Assembly: GCA_014155875.1 (NCBI GenBank)
Contig: JACEFZ010026898.1
Location: forward strand, 35,321 to 99,320
Source: Cepaea nemoralis
Lineage: Eukaryota; Mollusca; Gastropoda; Stylommatophora; Helicidae
Length of the DNA stretch: 64,000 nt
Direction of reading: 5' to 3'
A program made the translations under genes and the position numbers. Position 1 is the first letter of the stretch. Each line of letters starts with the position of its first letter. The notes under the pieces were generated by a model. It saw only the letters and a program-made list of their open reading frames with translations, was not told the DNA's origin and searched no databases. Shown here one piece after another: positions 29,971-40,599 of the stretch.

Positions 29971-31497
29971 GTAAGTGTTTTCCTTTCGAGCAATGGACTG
30001 AAGTTTGCGGACAATGACATAGCTGAAACATGTAGATAAAATAGTATTCATCCATTGTTAATCCCATAAGCCCACAGATGTAGCCATGAATTATGACTTC
30101 GTGACTTAAGTGCCTTAGGGACGGTGAGCGCATTTTAAAATTTCCGTGGCATTCCGAGTAGAGTTCGAAATCAGCTGCTGACGATTTAGAAAAAGACCGC
30201 CTTTCATTGATTTCGATGATGCAAGCGTTTGTCATTCAGAATGAAAAAATAAGCAACTAAATGTAAGTATTTACATATCATCTAGGAAATAAAGATATCG
30301 GCTAACAATGCTCAGGTTGTTTGTGGCATAAATTTAAAGACATGCACATTATTTGTTTGTTTTATACATCCTACTATGCCTCGTAGCAGATGCATAATTA
30401 CAGTCAAAATAATAAGTTAGAACAATGGGCATGTAAATAAAAAAGGACTATAACAATTAAACTTATGTTTTAATAACATAATCAGGTAAATGAATACAGA
30501 AACACATATGTATGTGTAGGACTTAAACAGATTGGTATTGAATAATAACATACGCAACATTAACTCCATTAATGTGTGGGACGACAGAGAGGAATGGAGG
30601 TGCAACATTGTATATTTATGATCAGACTAGACACGTGCAGAATAGATGTTCAACGCTGAATGTTTCATTTAAATAATATTGTTAAACACTGTTCATCACA
30701 GCGCAAGGAATATGAAATGTCAAACTTGCCACAACATAGACACATAAAACATGTTAAATACGTATGCAACTATCAAATACACACAACCTTAAGCAATTAT
30801 ATATTTGCAGAGAATAAGAAGTTGGACATGATTTTATAATATACAGTGTTTGTGTAAAGTCTTTTAACACTATGTGTTAGAACGTCTGTTTATTGGAGAG
30901 TATGTTTTCCGTTTGCAAGGCGGAAAACATACTCTCCAAAAAAAAAACAGTTATTCTACATACAAAGTGTAGTGAGACTTTACAAACATCGTGCATTTTT
31001 TGCGTTACGATACGTAGCAACACATCATAAACAATGATACATACATAGCAAGAATATGAAATCTGTTTAATGGGATATATATATAACACCTCACTTTGAT
31101 TGGGAGTGTGCTATTAACATGCATGCTTGTAAGAAGGCCCGAGAAAGCAAAAAAAAAAAAAAAAAATTAAAATGTGACGTGAGAAGCGATCAGATGACGA
31201 TGTATTAGGTCAAAGGCGTGCACCTTTTTTATGGTGGGATGATAGGCATACCTGGCGACGACAGAAAAGGATGAATGCTAGCAGGAGCGACCACGTGTCA
31301 AAACTGGCTTTAAATTTGCGGCTGTAGAAAAGGAGACTGACACTTCGAAACTAGGGCCAAAATAGGTAAACACAATGGATAGGGTCGCCCAATGGATGTA
31401 TAAAGACGATACACAGGCTGAAACTTCCACACGTCAGTCAACTCGACGCGCTATCGAGAGCAAGTTGCCTAATCGGAAACCGGACACATGCTAGAAA

Positions 31498-32292
31498 ATG
31501 GCACGTGGCAAGAAAAGCTCCCCTAGAAACCCGACTTTCAAAATGAGCAGCGTGAAAGCCGCCAAGAATATCAAGATTATGCAAGACAAAAACGTGTCTG
31601 CTAGCCGCAGCACAACGCCAGAACCTGAAGAAACATTAAAGGAAGCTGCCACTTCTACACCAGGTGAAGCCTCAACCGACGTCAGACAAACAACTTTAAA
31701 TGAAGCCAGCAGCAGCCGTGAAGTTTTCAACAGCACCAAGACGAAGCATCCACGTCGGAGGAAACCACAACAACTGAGGACTTCACCGTCAAATTACTGC
31801 TAAAACAGACAAGCGTGGGAGAAGCCAAAGTGTCGGCGCTACCAACAGACAAGATAATCAGTCTGGGAAGAAACAGCATCTTTCAGCTGCGCAAGACACC
31901 TGATGGAGTAGTGGTCTCCATAAACAAAAAGCCAAAGACCACAGCACTTATGCAGAAGATTGCATAAGAAGAGAAGGCCGACATCAAGCTTCACCACGAC
32001 ATCTTATTGGAAGCACCGCACAAGTAAACGATGGGTCATTAAACGTGTCAAGACCCATCTTACCAACGACCAGATCAGAGAGATGCTGACGAGGGAGAAC
32101 AAGAAACTCGCGATCGCCAGTGCTAAGAGGATTATCGGCAAGAATAACATCCCCTCCACAGTCGTCATCGTAACATCGGAGGATCGAGTGATCCCTCATT
32201 TCATCAGATGGGGCAAGAGAGACCAAGTTCCAGAGCACTACATATCGAGAGTGCTAGATGATTTTGTACACCGGCGCGACCTGCAAGAGTGA
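31498..32292 (+). pseudogene. LINE-like ORF1, N-terminal and RRM-like part
   Basis: 31498-31803 starts at ATG (MARGKKSSPRNPTFK) and encodes a lysine/serine-rich region with many Thr-Pro and Glu residues. A frame change then gives EDFTVKLLLKQ and LRKTPDGVVVSINKK (31770-31960). 31960-32292 encodes RVKTHLTNDQIREMLTREN and STVVIVTSEDRVIPHFIRWG, which fit the beta-alpha units of ORF1 RRM-like domains. At least two frameshifts break it. It would bind the element's own RNA if intact. Confidence 0.65.
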
Positions 32293-32617
32293 AGTGGGGG
32301 TATGCAGATACTGCTCTGGACCTCATCCATACAGTCAGTGCCAGCAAGGAAAGACCGACAAGGATTTCAAGAGGCGTAACACTAACAGAAAATGCACCAA
32401 CTGCCTCGGTTGCCCCTGCCACCAAGAAAGCAAGGAAGCTATGATGATCGCCATCAAAACTAACTTACCCTATAAAGAGGCTAAGAGGCAGTACGGGGGA
32501 ACCAATCGAATCACAAAAAAACGACAACAAGCAACTGGAAGGCCAATTGAAGGACCTGTGATCAAAGTTCAACAGCATGAAGGAAGAAAACAGAAAAGAC
32601 GCAAGAGACTCAGATAA
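32258..32617 (+). pseudogene. LINE-like ORF1, CCHC zinc-knuckle part
   Basis: The frame holds a C-x2-C-x3-H-x4-C knuckle (CRYCSGPHPYSQC), a second cysteine-rich unit (CTNCLGCPCHQESKE) and a MIAIKTNLPYKEAKR helix. This knuckle spacing and the following YxEA helix are typical of gag-like ORF1 proteins in I and Jockey LINEs. A short overlap with the preceding frame marks a frameshift near 32260. Confidence 0.72.
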
Positions 32618-32685
32618 CAGCCGTTCAGCGTATCCTGGACGAAACGAAGCACGTTCAGCAGAAGATTGAGCAGGATGTCGCTCGA

Positions 32686-32988
32686 ATGGCTGTTATAAAT
32701 GATGAGACTGAAGAAAAGCTATCAAAAATGCATCAAGGGAGAGACAAAACAGAAGGAACTCTACAACGGATAATAGACCTGCTCAAGACCGATCGAGAAA
32801 CACTTGAACTAGAAGGTGCAAGATCACAGACAGCAGAAGAAGGCTACCCAGACCTAGACCGAGGATCAGAGGAGGCCGTGGAACGATATCGCTCTCCACC
32901 AAGATCGAACTGTCGAACACCGAGAAGATTCGAAGCCAAGCCAAAACGGGGAAATAGGTGGAACATCAGAAGAGATGATAACTTGTAA
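32686..32988 (+). pseudogene. LINE-like ORF1, C-terminal coiled coil
   Basis: A coiled-coil segment (KLSKMHQGRDKTEGTLQRI) is followed by an acidic and then an arginine-rich tail ending at 32988. An upstream stretch in the same sense (AEDxAR, 32640-32686) probably belongs to the same helix. No ORF2 follows: 33000-33257 is non-coding tail. Confidence 0.55.
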
Positions 32989-33775
32989 AGCTACCCGAAG
33001 AAAACAGCACCATATGACGGGGTGGGTACACAACAACTCCAGGCCGCAACAAGTGCGCGACTTTGGCCAGACATGACAAACCAAACAAGAAAGGAATTAA
33101 CACAATCAACCCATCAGAAGCCGGGAAGCGGACAACAAGCAGCCAATGTACGAAAGACAAACTACAAGCTACACCATAAATACCCCAATTATAGCCAAGT
33201 CGAAAACTCGAAGGTTGACAGGGGTTATTCGTACCAAAAATGAGACTATATTAGATCGAAACTTCAGCAGACGTGTTTTACTTCTGACGATTAGATATTT
33301 CATGTGCAACTGTCTCCAAAGTGAGATATTATAAAGCCTATTGTTGGCTCTACTTTTAGATTGTTTTCAAATGTATTTAACGTTTATAAAATTGAAATGG
33401 GTTGAACTGCAGCAATGCTGTAAAACACAATGACAAAATAAAGAAATGTGAAACTGATCAGCTTGCCAAGAACACATTCAAAGGTGACAGAATGGACGTT
33501 GCGGTAAACAAGCCATCGTTAACAAAGAAGAAAGCGACACACATATAGAGCATATGTACATATACACTCATTCATCGTGAGTGCATGTATGTATGGTAAG
33601 TGTGGGGGTGGGGGGGGGGGGGGGGGAGGAGGCTACGTGCGTATTCCGGATTTGTGTTCACATATTCTAGATATAAAATTAATGCACGTTTGTAAGTACA
33701 GTAATCAGTTTTGTTTTCCATTTGATTACAACTAAGTACACAAGTAAGACACATCTTCTGATCTATCCTCATCAG

Positions 33776-34379
33776 GCCAACCTAATTCTGACTCCAAGAA
33801 GGACAGCAGTGGTCATCGTGTGCATCTTTCTCATCGTTGCTTTAATCAGCGCACCTGTATATATGGTAAACAACCTGGGCCCGATATTTTCACCTGTCAA
33901 AAACAAAACTGTAATAGGACTCCTGTTCAGATACGATAAACAACAGATAGAAAAAATTGTATTTTCAATAAACAGCTTTATCATTCCATTTACATCATTT
34001 ATGATTGTTGCTACATGTACAATCACTCTGACAATCCAACTACGGAGAAATACACACTGGAAAAAAATCAACAGTGCATTCTGCACAGGCTGACAGAATC
34101 TCCAAACGCAACCAGAAAGTAGCAAAAATGATAATAACAGTGTCTACATTGTTTATTGTTTGCTTTGTTCCAAAAGCTGTGATCATGCTTGCAATTGCTT
34201 TCGAACCTGCTCTATCAGTTAAAGGAAGATATGTTTCCCTAACAATAACTATTGCTGGATTTATGTATGTAATTGAAAGTATCAACTCGTCCATGAATAT
34301 ATTTATCTACCATCGCATGAGTAGCAAATACAGAATGACATTTCAAACGCTGTTCAGAATAACTGGTGTTAGTGATTAG
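33776..34379 (+). CDS. Rhodopsin-like GPCR, exon 2 (TM4-TM7), one-base excess in an A run
   Basis: The exon starts after cctcatcag in phase 0. TM4 (VVIVCIFLIVALISAPVYM), extracellular loop 2 (FSPVKNKTVIGLLFRY), TM5 (IVFSINSFIIPFTSFMIV), the basic loop 3, TM6 (IITVSTLFIVCFVPKAVIML, with the CFxP motif) and TM7 (IAGFMYVIESINSSMNIFIY, NIFIY for NPxxY) are all present. The C-terminal tail ends ITGVSD. The frame breaks at an A7 run (about 34061-34067) where copy a has A6. Without the extra base, exon 1 plus exon 2 would give a full seven-TM receptor of about 314 residues. Either the gene has recently been lost or the base is an assembly error. Confidence 0.85.
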
Positions 34380-34555
34380 CCTATATAAATGTGTCATTAT
34401 ATAGATAAGAAGAAATCGCCGAAAGCCGTTGTTTCACGTTTCACCCGTATTTATAAGCACTGAGAGAGGTAAAGGAAAAAAATAGAAGTCGGAATCTTAC
34501 TAAACAGTATATACACATTGAATAGTATATGATCATCAACAGGATAAAGCAAATC

Positions 34556-34694
<139 letters not shown>

Positions 34695-34699
34695 GCGAT

Positions 34700-35280
34700 G
34701 TATGTCTGTCTGTAAGTATGTATGTTATTTATGAGTTCGCGAAAGGTCCATCCGTTTTAGATGAAATTTTCTACACGTCTTCTTCTCATTCGGGTGCTGC
34801 CAACTGTCATAGTTTGTAAGTGTACAAACAGTTATTTACTTAATAAAATTTAATATTTTAATTTACATTATAATTTATGTATAGCGAGGGGACTTAACTT
34901 AAGAAAAGTTATATCAAGGGACATAACTTGTAAAAACATTTTGTATATATAGATTAAAATAATTGTTCCACATTTCTCAAATAAGTGGACCTTTTCTCTA
35001 CAGTTATCTACAGGCATATCTATTTAAATAGTGAAAAGTTTCTAAATCATTTTTCTTTTTAAGTTTAAAGAAGTTATCTACAGTCATGTAGGTGATTAAA
35101 AACAGTTTTCATTAAAAATAATGGATCTATTTTTAGATACGTTAGAATTTTATTTCTGTACAAATTTGGGAGAGAACCATTTTTTTTTTCCCGTTCGCTT
35201 GCCCGGTAGAAGGTCAGTACACAATCTTTCTCCTCCTCCTTCTGCTGCTGCTGCTGCTGTAAGTTGGTCTTCGTTTATCT
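34700..35280. other. AT-rich sequence, no gene seen
   Basis: There is a short repeated phrase (gggacttaacttaagaaaagttat and gggacataacttgtaaaaac, 34887-34940) and a (CTG)n run near 35243. No feature is supported. Confidence 0.4.
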
Positions 35281-35287
35281 AAGGTTG

Positions 35288-35288
35288 T

Positions 35289-35339
<51 letters not shown>

Positions 35340-35392
35340 GCCTACCCGTCCTTCCGTCCGTCTCTCCCTACGTCTCTCCCTCCCTCTCTATC

Positions 35393-35433
<41 letters not shown>

Positions 35434-35440
35434 GGCAGAC

Positions 35441-35495
<55 letters not shown>

Positions 35496-35545
35496 TCGAT
35501 CGATCGATCGATCGAACGAACGAATGAACGAACGAACGAACAAAC
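35288..35545. repeat. Strand-switched (TGTC)n / (GACA)n microsatellite with (GATC)n and (GAAC)n
   Basis: About 13 units of tgtc at 35288-35340 are followed after 55 bp by about 25 units of gaca at 35393-35492. The tract then changes to gatc and then gaac/gaat units to about 35541. The two arms are reverse complements of each other. Confidence 0.92.
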
Positions 35546-35799
35546 TTTATTTTAAAAGTGTATCAAATTGGGCACGCAGGCCCGTCTTACATTCGACCCT
35601 TTCGATCACTCATCTTTCATTCATCAAATGTGCATGTTACATTTACATAGGGGGAAAAACATTGTCAAATTGATTATGTAAGCATAAACAATGCATATTA
35701 CGCATGGTACATTCACATGGGAAGAAAAAAAAACATTGTCAAATGAAAGTTGTAAACATAAACAGTGCATATTGCAATGTTGTGAGACACATCCACCGT

Positions 35800-36065
35800 C
35801 ACACCCCGCAGCCACCCACACATCCCTCAGCCACCCACACATCCCCCACCCACTACACCCCACCCACCCACACATACCTCCACGCACTCACACAGACTCA
35901 GGCAAACATACATGCCGCAACCCACCCACCCACTGATCCGCCACTTACACACATTTCCCCACCCACACATACATCCCCCACCCATCCCATAACTGACACG
36001 CACACACCCACCCACATATTCTCTACAACCCACCCACACAACCGCAACCACCCATCAAAACACAT
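35800..36065. repeat. Low-complexity cacccacac-rich tract
   Basis: Irregular repeats of ccacccacacat and related units occupy about 260 bases. Open frames here are compositional artefacts. Confidence 0.8.
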
Positions 36066-36079
36066 CACAAATCCACACT

Positions 36080-37375
36080 GATAACAATGAGAGACGTTTG
36101 TGACAACCGTCAGTTCTGCCAAAAAAGCCGGCCAAAATTATTCCGAACATGCAGTTTACGCTACAAACAACAGTGGACAGATGTAAATGCATTTTACATG
36201 AAATTCACAGCTCACAGTATCGCGCCACACACTCGACTCAGTAGCAGAGTGGCGGAACCGTGTATTTCCATTCAACATAGGGAAAATGCGGTTGCCACAG
36301 GCACAAACACTCCAGAAATCGTAACAGTTTAAATGTCTATCCTCTATGTTGGGGACTGGAAGTCCACGTAATACATATTTCTTATAGATGCATTTCTATC
36401 GAATGATATATTAGACCAATTTGCCTAAATCATAATTTTTGTCGAAGTCTTATTCATATTCTAGAACTATCAAATATACTGTCGAACAATAGTACACTGA
36501 TGCATTTGATTGCTTTAACCATTGTCATTTACCTAATTATTTTAACGAAGGCTAAAATAGCAAAAGAAAGAGGCATTTTGCGTAAAGAGAAAAGGCCCCT
36601 TTTGCACGCTTTTGTCACAGTGGGTATATGGTGGTAGGCCCATGCTTGTAAAGACCATTGAATGGGCGACGCTGTCCCTTAACTCCTCAAAACATGCCCT
36701 ACACCTATGTAAAGTTGACTTGCACAATACTGAATACACATTGTAGGTGTGTTGCTGGGGGAAAATTATTTAACGTCTGTTTATACAGAGCAAGAGGCGA
36801 CAGGTAAAGTGGATCACCTGTTTTACATTGGCATCTTTCTCAGAGTGAATTACGTATATTGCGACAATTCCAGAATCGTACTGCTGTATGTTTCTCCAGA
36901 GATTTTTTTATATCAAATCTGTCATAGATACATGCGTCTGGTGTAAATATAAGTATAAAGGGAGTGAGATGAAAATAATGAAGGAAAGGAACAAACAATA
37001 TGGGAACAGAAGAACAAGACGAACAGACAGTTTGCCAGTAATATGTATGCGGAACGGTTACTGGGACTACTAAATGCAAAACAAATAAACGTTCTCCAAA
37101 TTGTGAAATATCACTTCCAAAACCAAATGATTAAGTAGACCAACTCAAAAGATGATAAGTTCATTTAGTGCCTTGGATCTGATTGTTGCACCAGTTTGCG
37201 TGAGGCAAAGGCTCAGTATTCCATCATTGTCTAACAATATGCCATCAGACATCAATAGATACAAATGGATATGGAAACAATAAGGCCGAGATGCAAAGAT
37301 TAGTTGTAACAACAGAACAACATAACAACATAACAGAACAACGTTATATGCATACACAAGTAGAACAACTCCCTC
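36080..37375. other. Intergenic sequence, no gene seen
   Basis: The bases gagagacgtttgtgacaa near 36089 also occur near 58352 in the flank of copy c, perhaps a displaced fragment of the copy b flank. Nothing else is recognised. Confidence 0.4.
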
Positions 37376-37380
37376 ATTAG

Positions 37381-37700
37381 TACGCCCGGGAATTCATGCC
37401 TGAGATAGATGAGTCAGGTCGGAAACCGTTGGTATCTGGGTATTTCAACCCCAGAGAGACAGCGTTAAAGATCTTACAGCAGAAACATAAATCAATGTTA
37501 AAAAACCTAGATCATACCCGCTGCCAGACACTGCAAAATGCCTATTTCAGTGCTCTGATTGATGGTCACAAATGAGTGACCTGTACAATGCCTTGTATCA
37601 ATGCACTATGGGAGAAGCAGCAAGACCGACTCGATGGCAATGGAGTAATCGACTTATGGGCGGCAGAAATTAACAAGAAACTAACATATCAATACAATTA
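37381..37700 (+). pseudogene. Unrecognised coding-like fragment
   Basis: The frame from 37381 is open for 64 codons (EFMPEIDESGRKPLVSGYF, then ALKILQQKHKSMLKNLDHTR), hits a TGA at 37574 and stays open with coding-like composition to 37699 (ALWEKQQDRLDGNGVIDLW). I do not recognise the family. It could be a transposon or host-gene relic. Confidence 0.3.
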
Positions 37701-37760
37701 GGAAACAGATGCATTGTGATTTTAACACAATAACTTTCTCTCTCATACAGACAGGTACAA

Positions 37761-37762
<2 letters not shown>

Positions 37763-37826
<64 letters not shown>

Positions 37827-37838
37827 ACACACACACAT
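37763..37838. repeat. (CA)n microsatellite
   Basis: About 38 CA units with one interruption abut the 3' end of a LINE B fragment. Confidence 0.95.
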
Positions 37839-37844
37839 GTATCA

Positions 37845-38134
37845 TCATTATCAAGTGCTATGGCAGCTGGCGTAGACGTTCAAGACTCCACAGATCTCGA
37901 CCCTTGGTTTTCTTGATCAAATCTGCTGATGATATTCCTCCATGCCACCGTTTGTATCTATCCAGCATCATTTCTCTTGGTCTACGACTGCCTTTTTTGT
38001 CCTCGAACTTTCCAGTTGTCACGATGTTTTTTCCCCCACTTTTTCAATGCCTCTTATCTCATCACATGACCAAAGGAAGCTGTTTGTCTCTATCTTGTTT
38101 TTGAATGAACTGTTCTAGTTTCAGACAATAATTA
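37845..38134 (-). mobile_element. LINE B 3' end, copy 2
   Basis: The plus strand atcatcattatcaagtgctatggcagctggcgtag parallels 8876-8910 (atcatcaagtgccccgccagctggcgtag). The match runs through the catgccaccg and ttctcttggtct blocks. Only the last ~290 bp of LINE B is present. Its left side meets the (CA)n tract and its right side meets the Gypsy family 2 LTR. Confidence 0.8.
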
Positions 38135-38139
38135 TATAT

Positions 38140-38852
38140 TATCACGAAGTTCTTGATGATAAGTGCGTGTTATAGTCGTTGTCTAGGTAACGATACTCCT
38201 GGTGTGTCAATTGAACTATTTAATTAACTGTCTTACAATGCAACTCACCCCAGTAGTACACATCCATCAGTCAATGAACAAAATTGCTTTGGCGCACATA
38301 ATCATTTAATACAACAAGAACACGGACAAACGGAACATAACTATATATCCAGAAACAATATCATCCATAGAATATACATATCCTCCTCACAACTTAACAC
38401 GCACACATCGCTGCCTTCGCAAGGCTTGCTGAATCTCAAATTCACCCGATAGCTATCCAGCTACTATCCACGGCTGGACCTCACACAATACAACCCACTT
38501 TGGGTTCAGGCCTCCATTAACTATCCAACCCACTTTGGTTTCAAGCCTCTCTTATCTATCCAACCCCCACTGGGTTTTAGGCCTGCATTCACCACTCGGA
38601 GAACAACACAATCCCCAACGGAGCTCTCCTTCTCACTCCGCTCCTATCCTTCGACTCCCGATCCACTCGGAGTCCAAACCTCAACTGTCCTCCCAAGTCT
38701 CTTGACTTCACACAAAAATACACTGTCTTTCGCCCCATCCACCCTGGGGGTCTCCATCTACCCTCACCATTATTTCTCAGTGTTGGCTGTTTTTCTCGTA
38801 GTCTTGCTACAAAGGTCACTCACCATAATGTCAATGACCCAGGTATATGTCA
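38140..38852 (-). mobile_element. Gypsy family 2: left LTR (3' LTR in element orientation)
   Basis: The LTR pairs with 44046-44754. Minus-strand termini are TGACATA at the 5' side and GTGATA at the 3' side, so the last dinucleotide is not the usual CA. Both LTRs share blocks such as gtctaggtaacgatactcctggtgtgtc, with several point differences and an extra aatt in the left copy. tatat stands directly outside both ends (38135-38139 and 44755-44759), a possible 5-bp target duplication. Confidence 0.9.
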
Positions 38853-38865
38853 ATTCCCCCCTCTT
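38853..38865 (-). other. Polypurine tract, Gypsy family 2
   Basis: The minus strand reads AAGAGGGGGGAAT directly before the LTR TGACATA start. It is nearly the same as the family 1 tract. Confidence 0.7.
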
Positions 38866-39228
38866 AAAAGAAAACATCGTTTTCAAATGTTGGGAGACTA
38901 ATACTTATCAACTATGTGACCCAGACATATTGCCTGGGTAGCCCTAAGTATGACTCCGTCTTACATTAGCTACCACACTAAATAATACATCAAGTAGTCA
39001 TAGTACATTTCCATATTATCAAAACATCAATACCACCAACTTTCCATCTTGTGTACCAATGCATGAGCTAATACATGGCATAATAATCAACATAACATAG
39101 AAAAACATTACATTTATGTACCCGCAGGTCTATTAATATTTGTAATAACACCCACAAACCATGTACCTTTGCCAATAATGGTCTATGAATAAATGTCGAG
39201 GCGCTGCATTGCCTCTGTCATCCATCAA

Positions 39229-40380
39229 CTATCTGTAGACTTTGTGTACCGACCATATATCAGGTGGTTGTTTTCTTGCATCAACCCACCTCTGATTCCT
39301 GTCGATGCTGTGTCTACCCTTCATATACCGATGCCTCATGTTTCCTATATCTTTAAGACATTTGTTTGCTAATCCTGGTTCAGTGATGTCGTTAACACTC
39401 TTTTGAACTTTCTTAACTTTGCAATCTGCATATTGTACCGTTACACTGGAGTCTCTGTTAAGTCTGACCTCTTTATCAAATCCTTGCCAATATACCTGGC
39501 ATCCTGCTCTATGCTGCTTCCGCCTTACTCCTATGTGCCCTGTACATGCCCTATCCTGAGCTGTTTTTGTATATCGGAATCTATGTGCTAACGGTAATAC
39601 TACTTGCCCACATGCAAATCCGCCATCTGAACACCTGCGAGTGAGAGTATTGTTCTTCCTCCCGAAGCACCATCTACCATTCTTTGATTGCCTATGTCTC
39701 ACTTTACTACACCCTTGGATACATTTGTTTATATTAGCATCTTGTCTCTGGGAGTCACTAAAGCTATATTTGAGATCCCTTCTCACCTGCTCAGTTGTAC
39801 TATCGTTGTCCTCAGTCCCTATGTCTACTTCAAGTGCCTCTTCATGTTCAGCTATACTCTCTAATTTAGGTTTTCTTTTGGTAACTACCTCGTTACTGCT
39901 TACACTATGTTTATGGTCCCACTGAACTACTTCTTCTTCTGTACAATCTTTAACTCCTGACGCATTTCCAATGATCAGATCATCCACTGGTGAGTCCAGA
40001 ACACACGTTGTCACTCTTCCTGTGATGTATAGTGTTTTTACTTTTATCACGACTAATGGATAGAATTCTACTGTCCCATTAAATGTAATGCATCTAATCT
40101 TTTTTCCTGTGTAATCCGAGGGATGCACTAAACTCTTTTTAACTCCAATGGACGTACATCCAGAATCCCTAATTGTTAACGCTGGCCTATCATTAACAAA
40201 TCCATGGTGCAGCTTCAAACTTCCTCCTTCATGCACTGCTGATACTGCTTTAAATGTGTGACTACATATTAAGACCGGCTGACCGTCTTTATCAAAAAGA
40301 GGTTTACATCCACTACAGTTCTCATTGTTAATTGTCTCTATCACTTGAGCTGCATTTGTGTTTTCTGTTTCCCCCATCAT
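39229..40380 (-). CDS. Gypsy 2 protease and decayed integrase zinc-binding region
   Basis: This 383-residue open frame begins at a Met (MMGETEN) that is internal to the polyprotein: the frame continues upstream through a CCHC knuckle (CGEKGHVSYEC). The aspartic protease spans about residues 60-150, with active-site ALTIRDSGCTSIGV (DSG) and a distal DLIIGN. Residues about 160-255 are acidic and spacer-like. Residues about 265-330 resemble the integrase zinc-binding region (TGHIGVRRKQHRAG, VYWQGFDKEV). The C-x2-C half of the zinc site is lost (DSSVTVQ where cysteines are expected). No catalytic core, GPY/F module or RT follows. The protease could be structurally complete; the integrase part cannot function. 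Confidence 0.78.
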   Translation of the reverse strand: MMGETENTNAAQVIETINNENCSGCKPLFDKDGQPVLICSHTFKAVSAVHEGGSLKLHHGFVNDRPALTIRDSGCTSIGVKKSLVHPSDYTGKKIRCITFNGTVEFYPLVVIKVKTLYITGRVTTCVLDSPVDDLIIGNASGVKDCTEEEVVQWDHKHSVSSNEVVTKRKPKLESIAEHEEALEVDIGTEDNDSTTEQVRRDLKYSFSDSQRQDANINKCIQGCSKVRHRQSKNGRWCFGRKNNTLTRRCSDGGFACGQVVLPLAHRFRYTKTAQDRACTGHIGVRRKQHRAGCQVYWQGFDKEVRLNRDSSVTVQYADCKVKKVQKSVNDITEPGLANKCLKDIGNMRHRYMKGRHSIDRNQRWVDARKQPPDIWSVHKVYR

Positions 40381-40570
40381 ACATTCATAGCTGACATGGC
40401 CCTTTTCCCCACATTTAAAATAGATGATCTCCTTCCGTACGTTACTCGTTGGCTCACTGGATGGTTGTGCATCACACTGTGCTATTTTGTGCTTCCAGCT
40501 CCCACAATTCCAACATCCGGCATAACTATTTGGACGTCTCTGAAAATTCCCCTTGTGTATGGGTAACGTT
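40381..40570 (-). pseudogene. Gypsy 2 nucleocapsid-like zinc knuckle region
   Basis: The minus strand just upstream of the protease frame encodes IIYFKCGEKGHVSYEC, a C-x2-C-x4-H-x4-C knuckle in the same frame as 39229-40380. A second cysteine-bearing unit precedes it near 40500 (sense CWNCGSWKHKIAQC), also CCHC-type. It connects gag and protease. Confidence 0.7.
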
Positions 40571-40599
40571 CTGCTCTGCCAACATGGTTGCCACGGAAA

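Larger units (their letters stand above)
31428..33257 (+). mobile_element. ORF1-only LINE-like insert with target-site duplication
   Basis: The 1.83-kb insert is flanked by the 8-bp direct repeat gaaacttc (31420-31427 and 33258-33265). Copy c reads through the site uninterrupted (ccgaaacttaagcag near 56959). Its coding pieces resemble a LINE ORF1 of the I/Jockey type: a basic Ser/Thr-rich N-terminus, an RRM-like part, CCHC-type knuckles and a coiled coil. There is no endonuclease or RT, which is unlike ordinary 5'-truncated LINEs. Confidence 0.75.
29971..33775 (+). other. GPCR intron (3.8 kb) containing duplicated flank and an ORF1-only insert
   Basis: It begins gtaagtgttttcc and ends tcttctgatctatcctcatcag. 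The right half is copy b of the segmental unit from 30683 on, interrupted by the insert 31428-33257. It also contains an A run at 31149-31165 and a G-rich tract at 33604-33627. Confidence 0.75.

Noticed and set aside
35264..35527. An 87-residue Cys/Leu/Ser/Val and Arg/Gln/Thr/Asp repeat protein
   Set aside because: It is generated by the tgtc and gaca microsatellites and has no coding evidence.
35800..36065. A CRISPR-like or minisatellite array
   Set aside because: The cacccacac units are irregular with no unique spacers, and the genome is animal.
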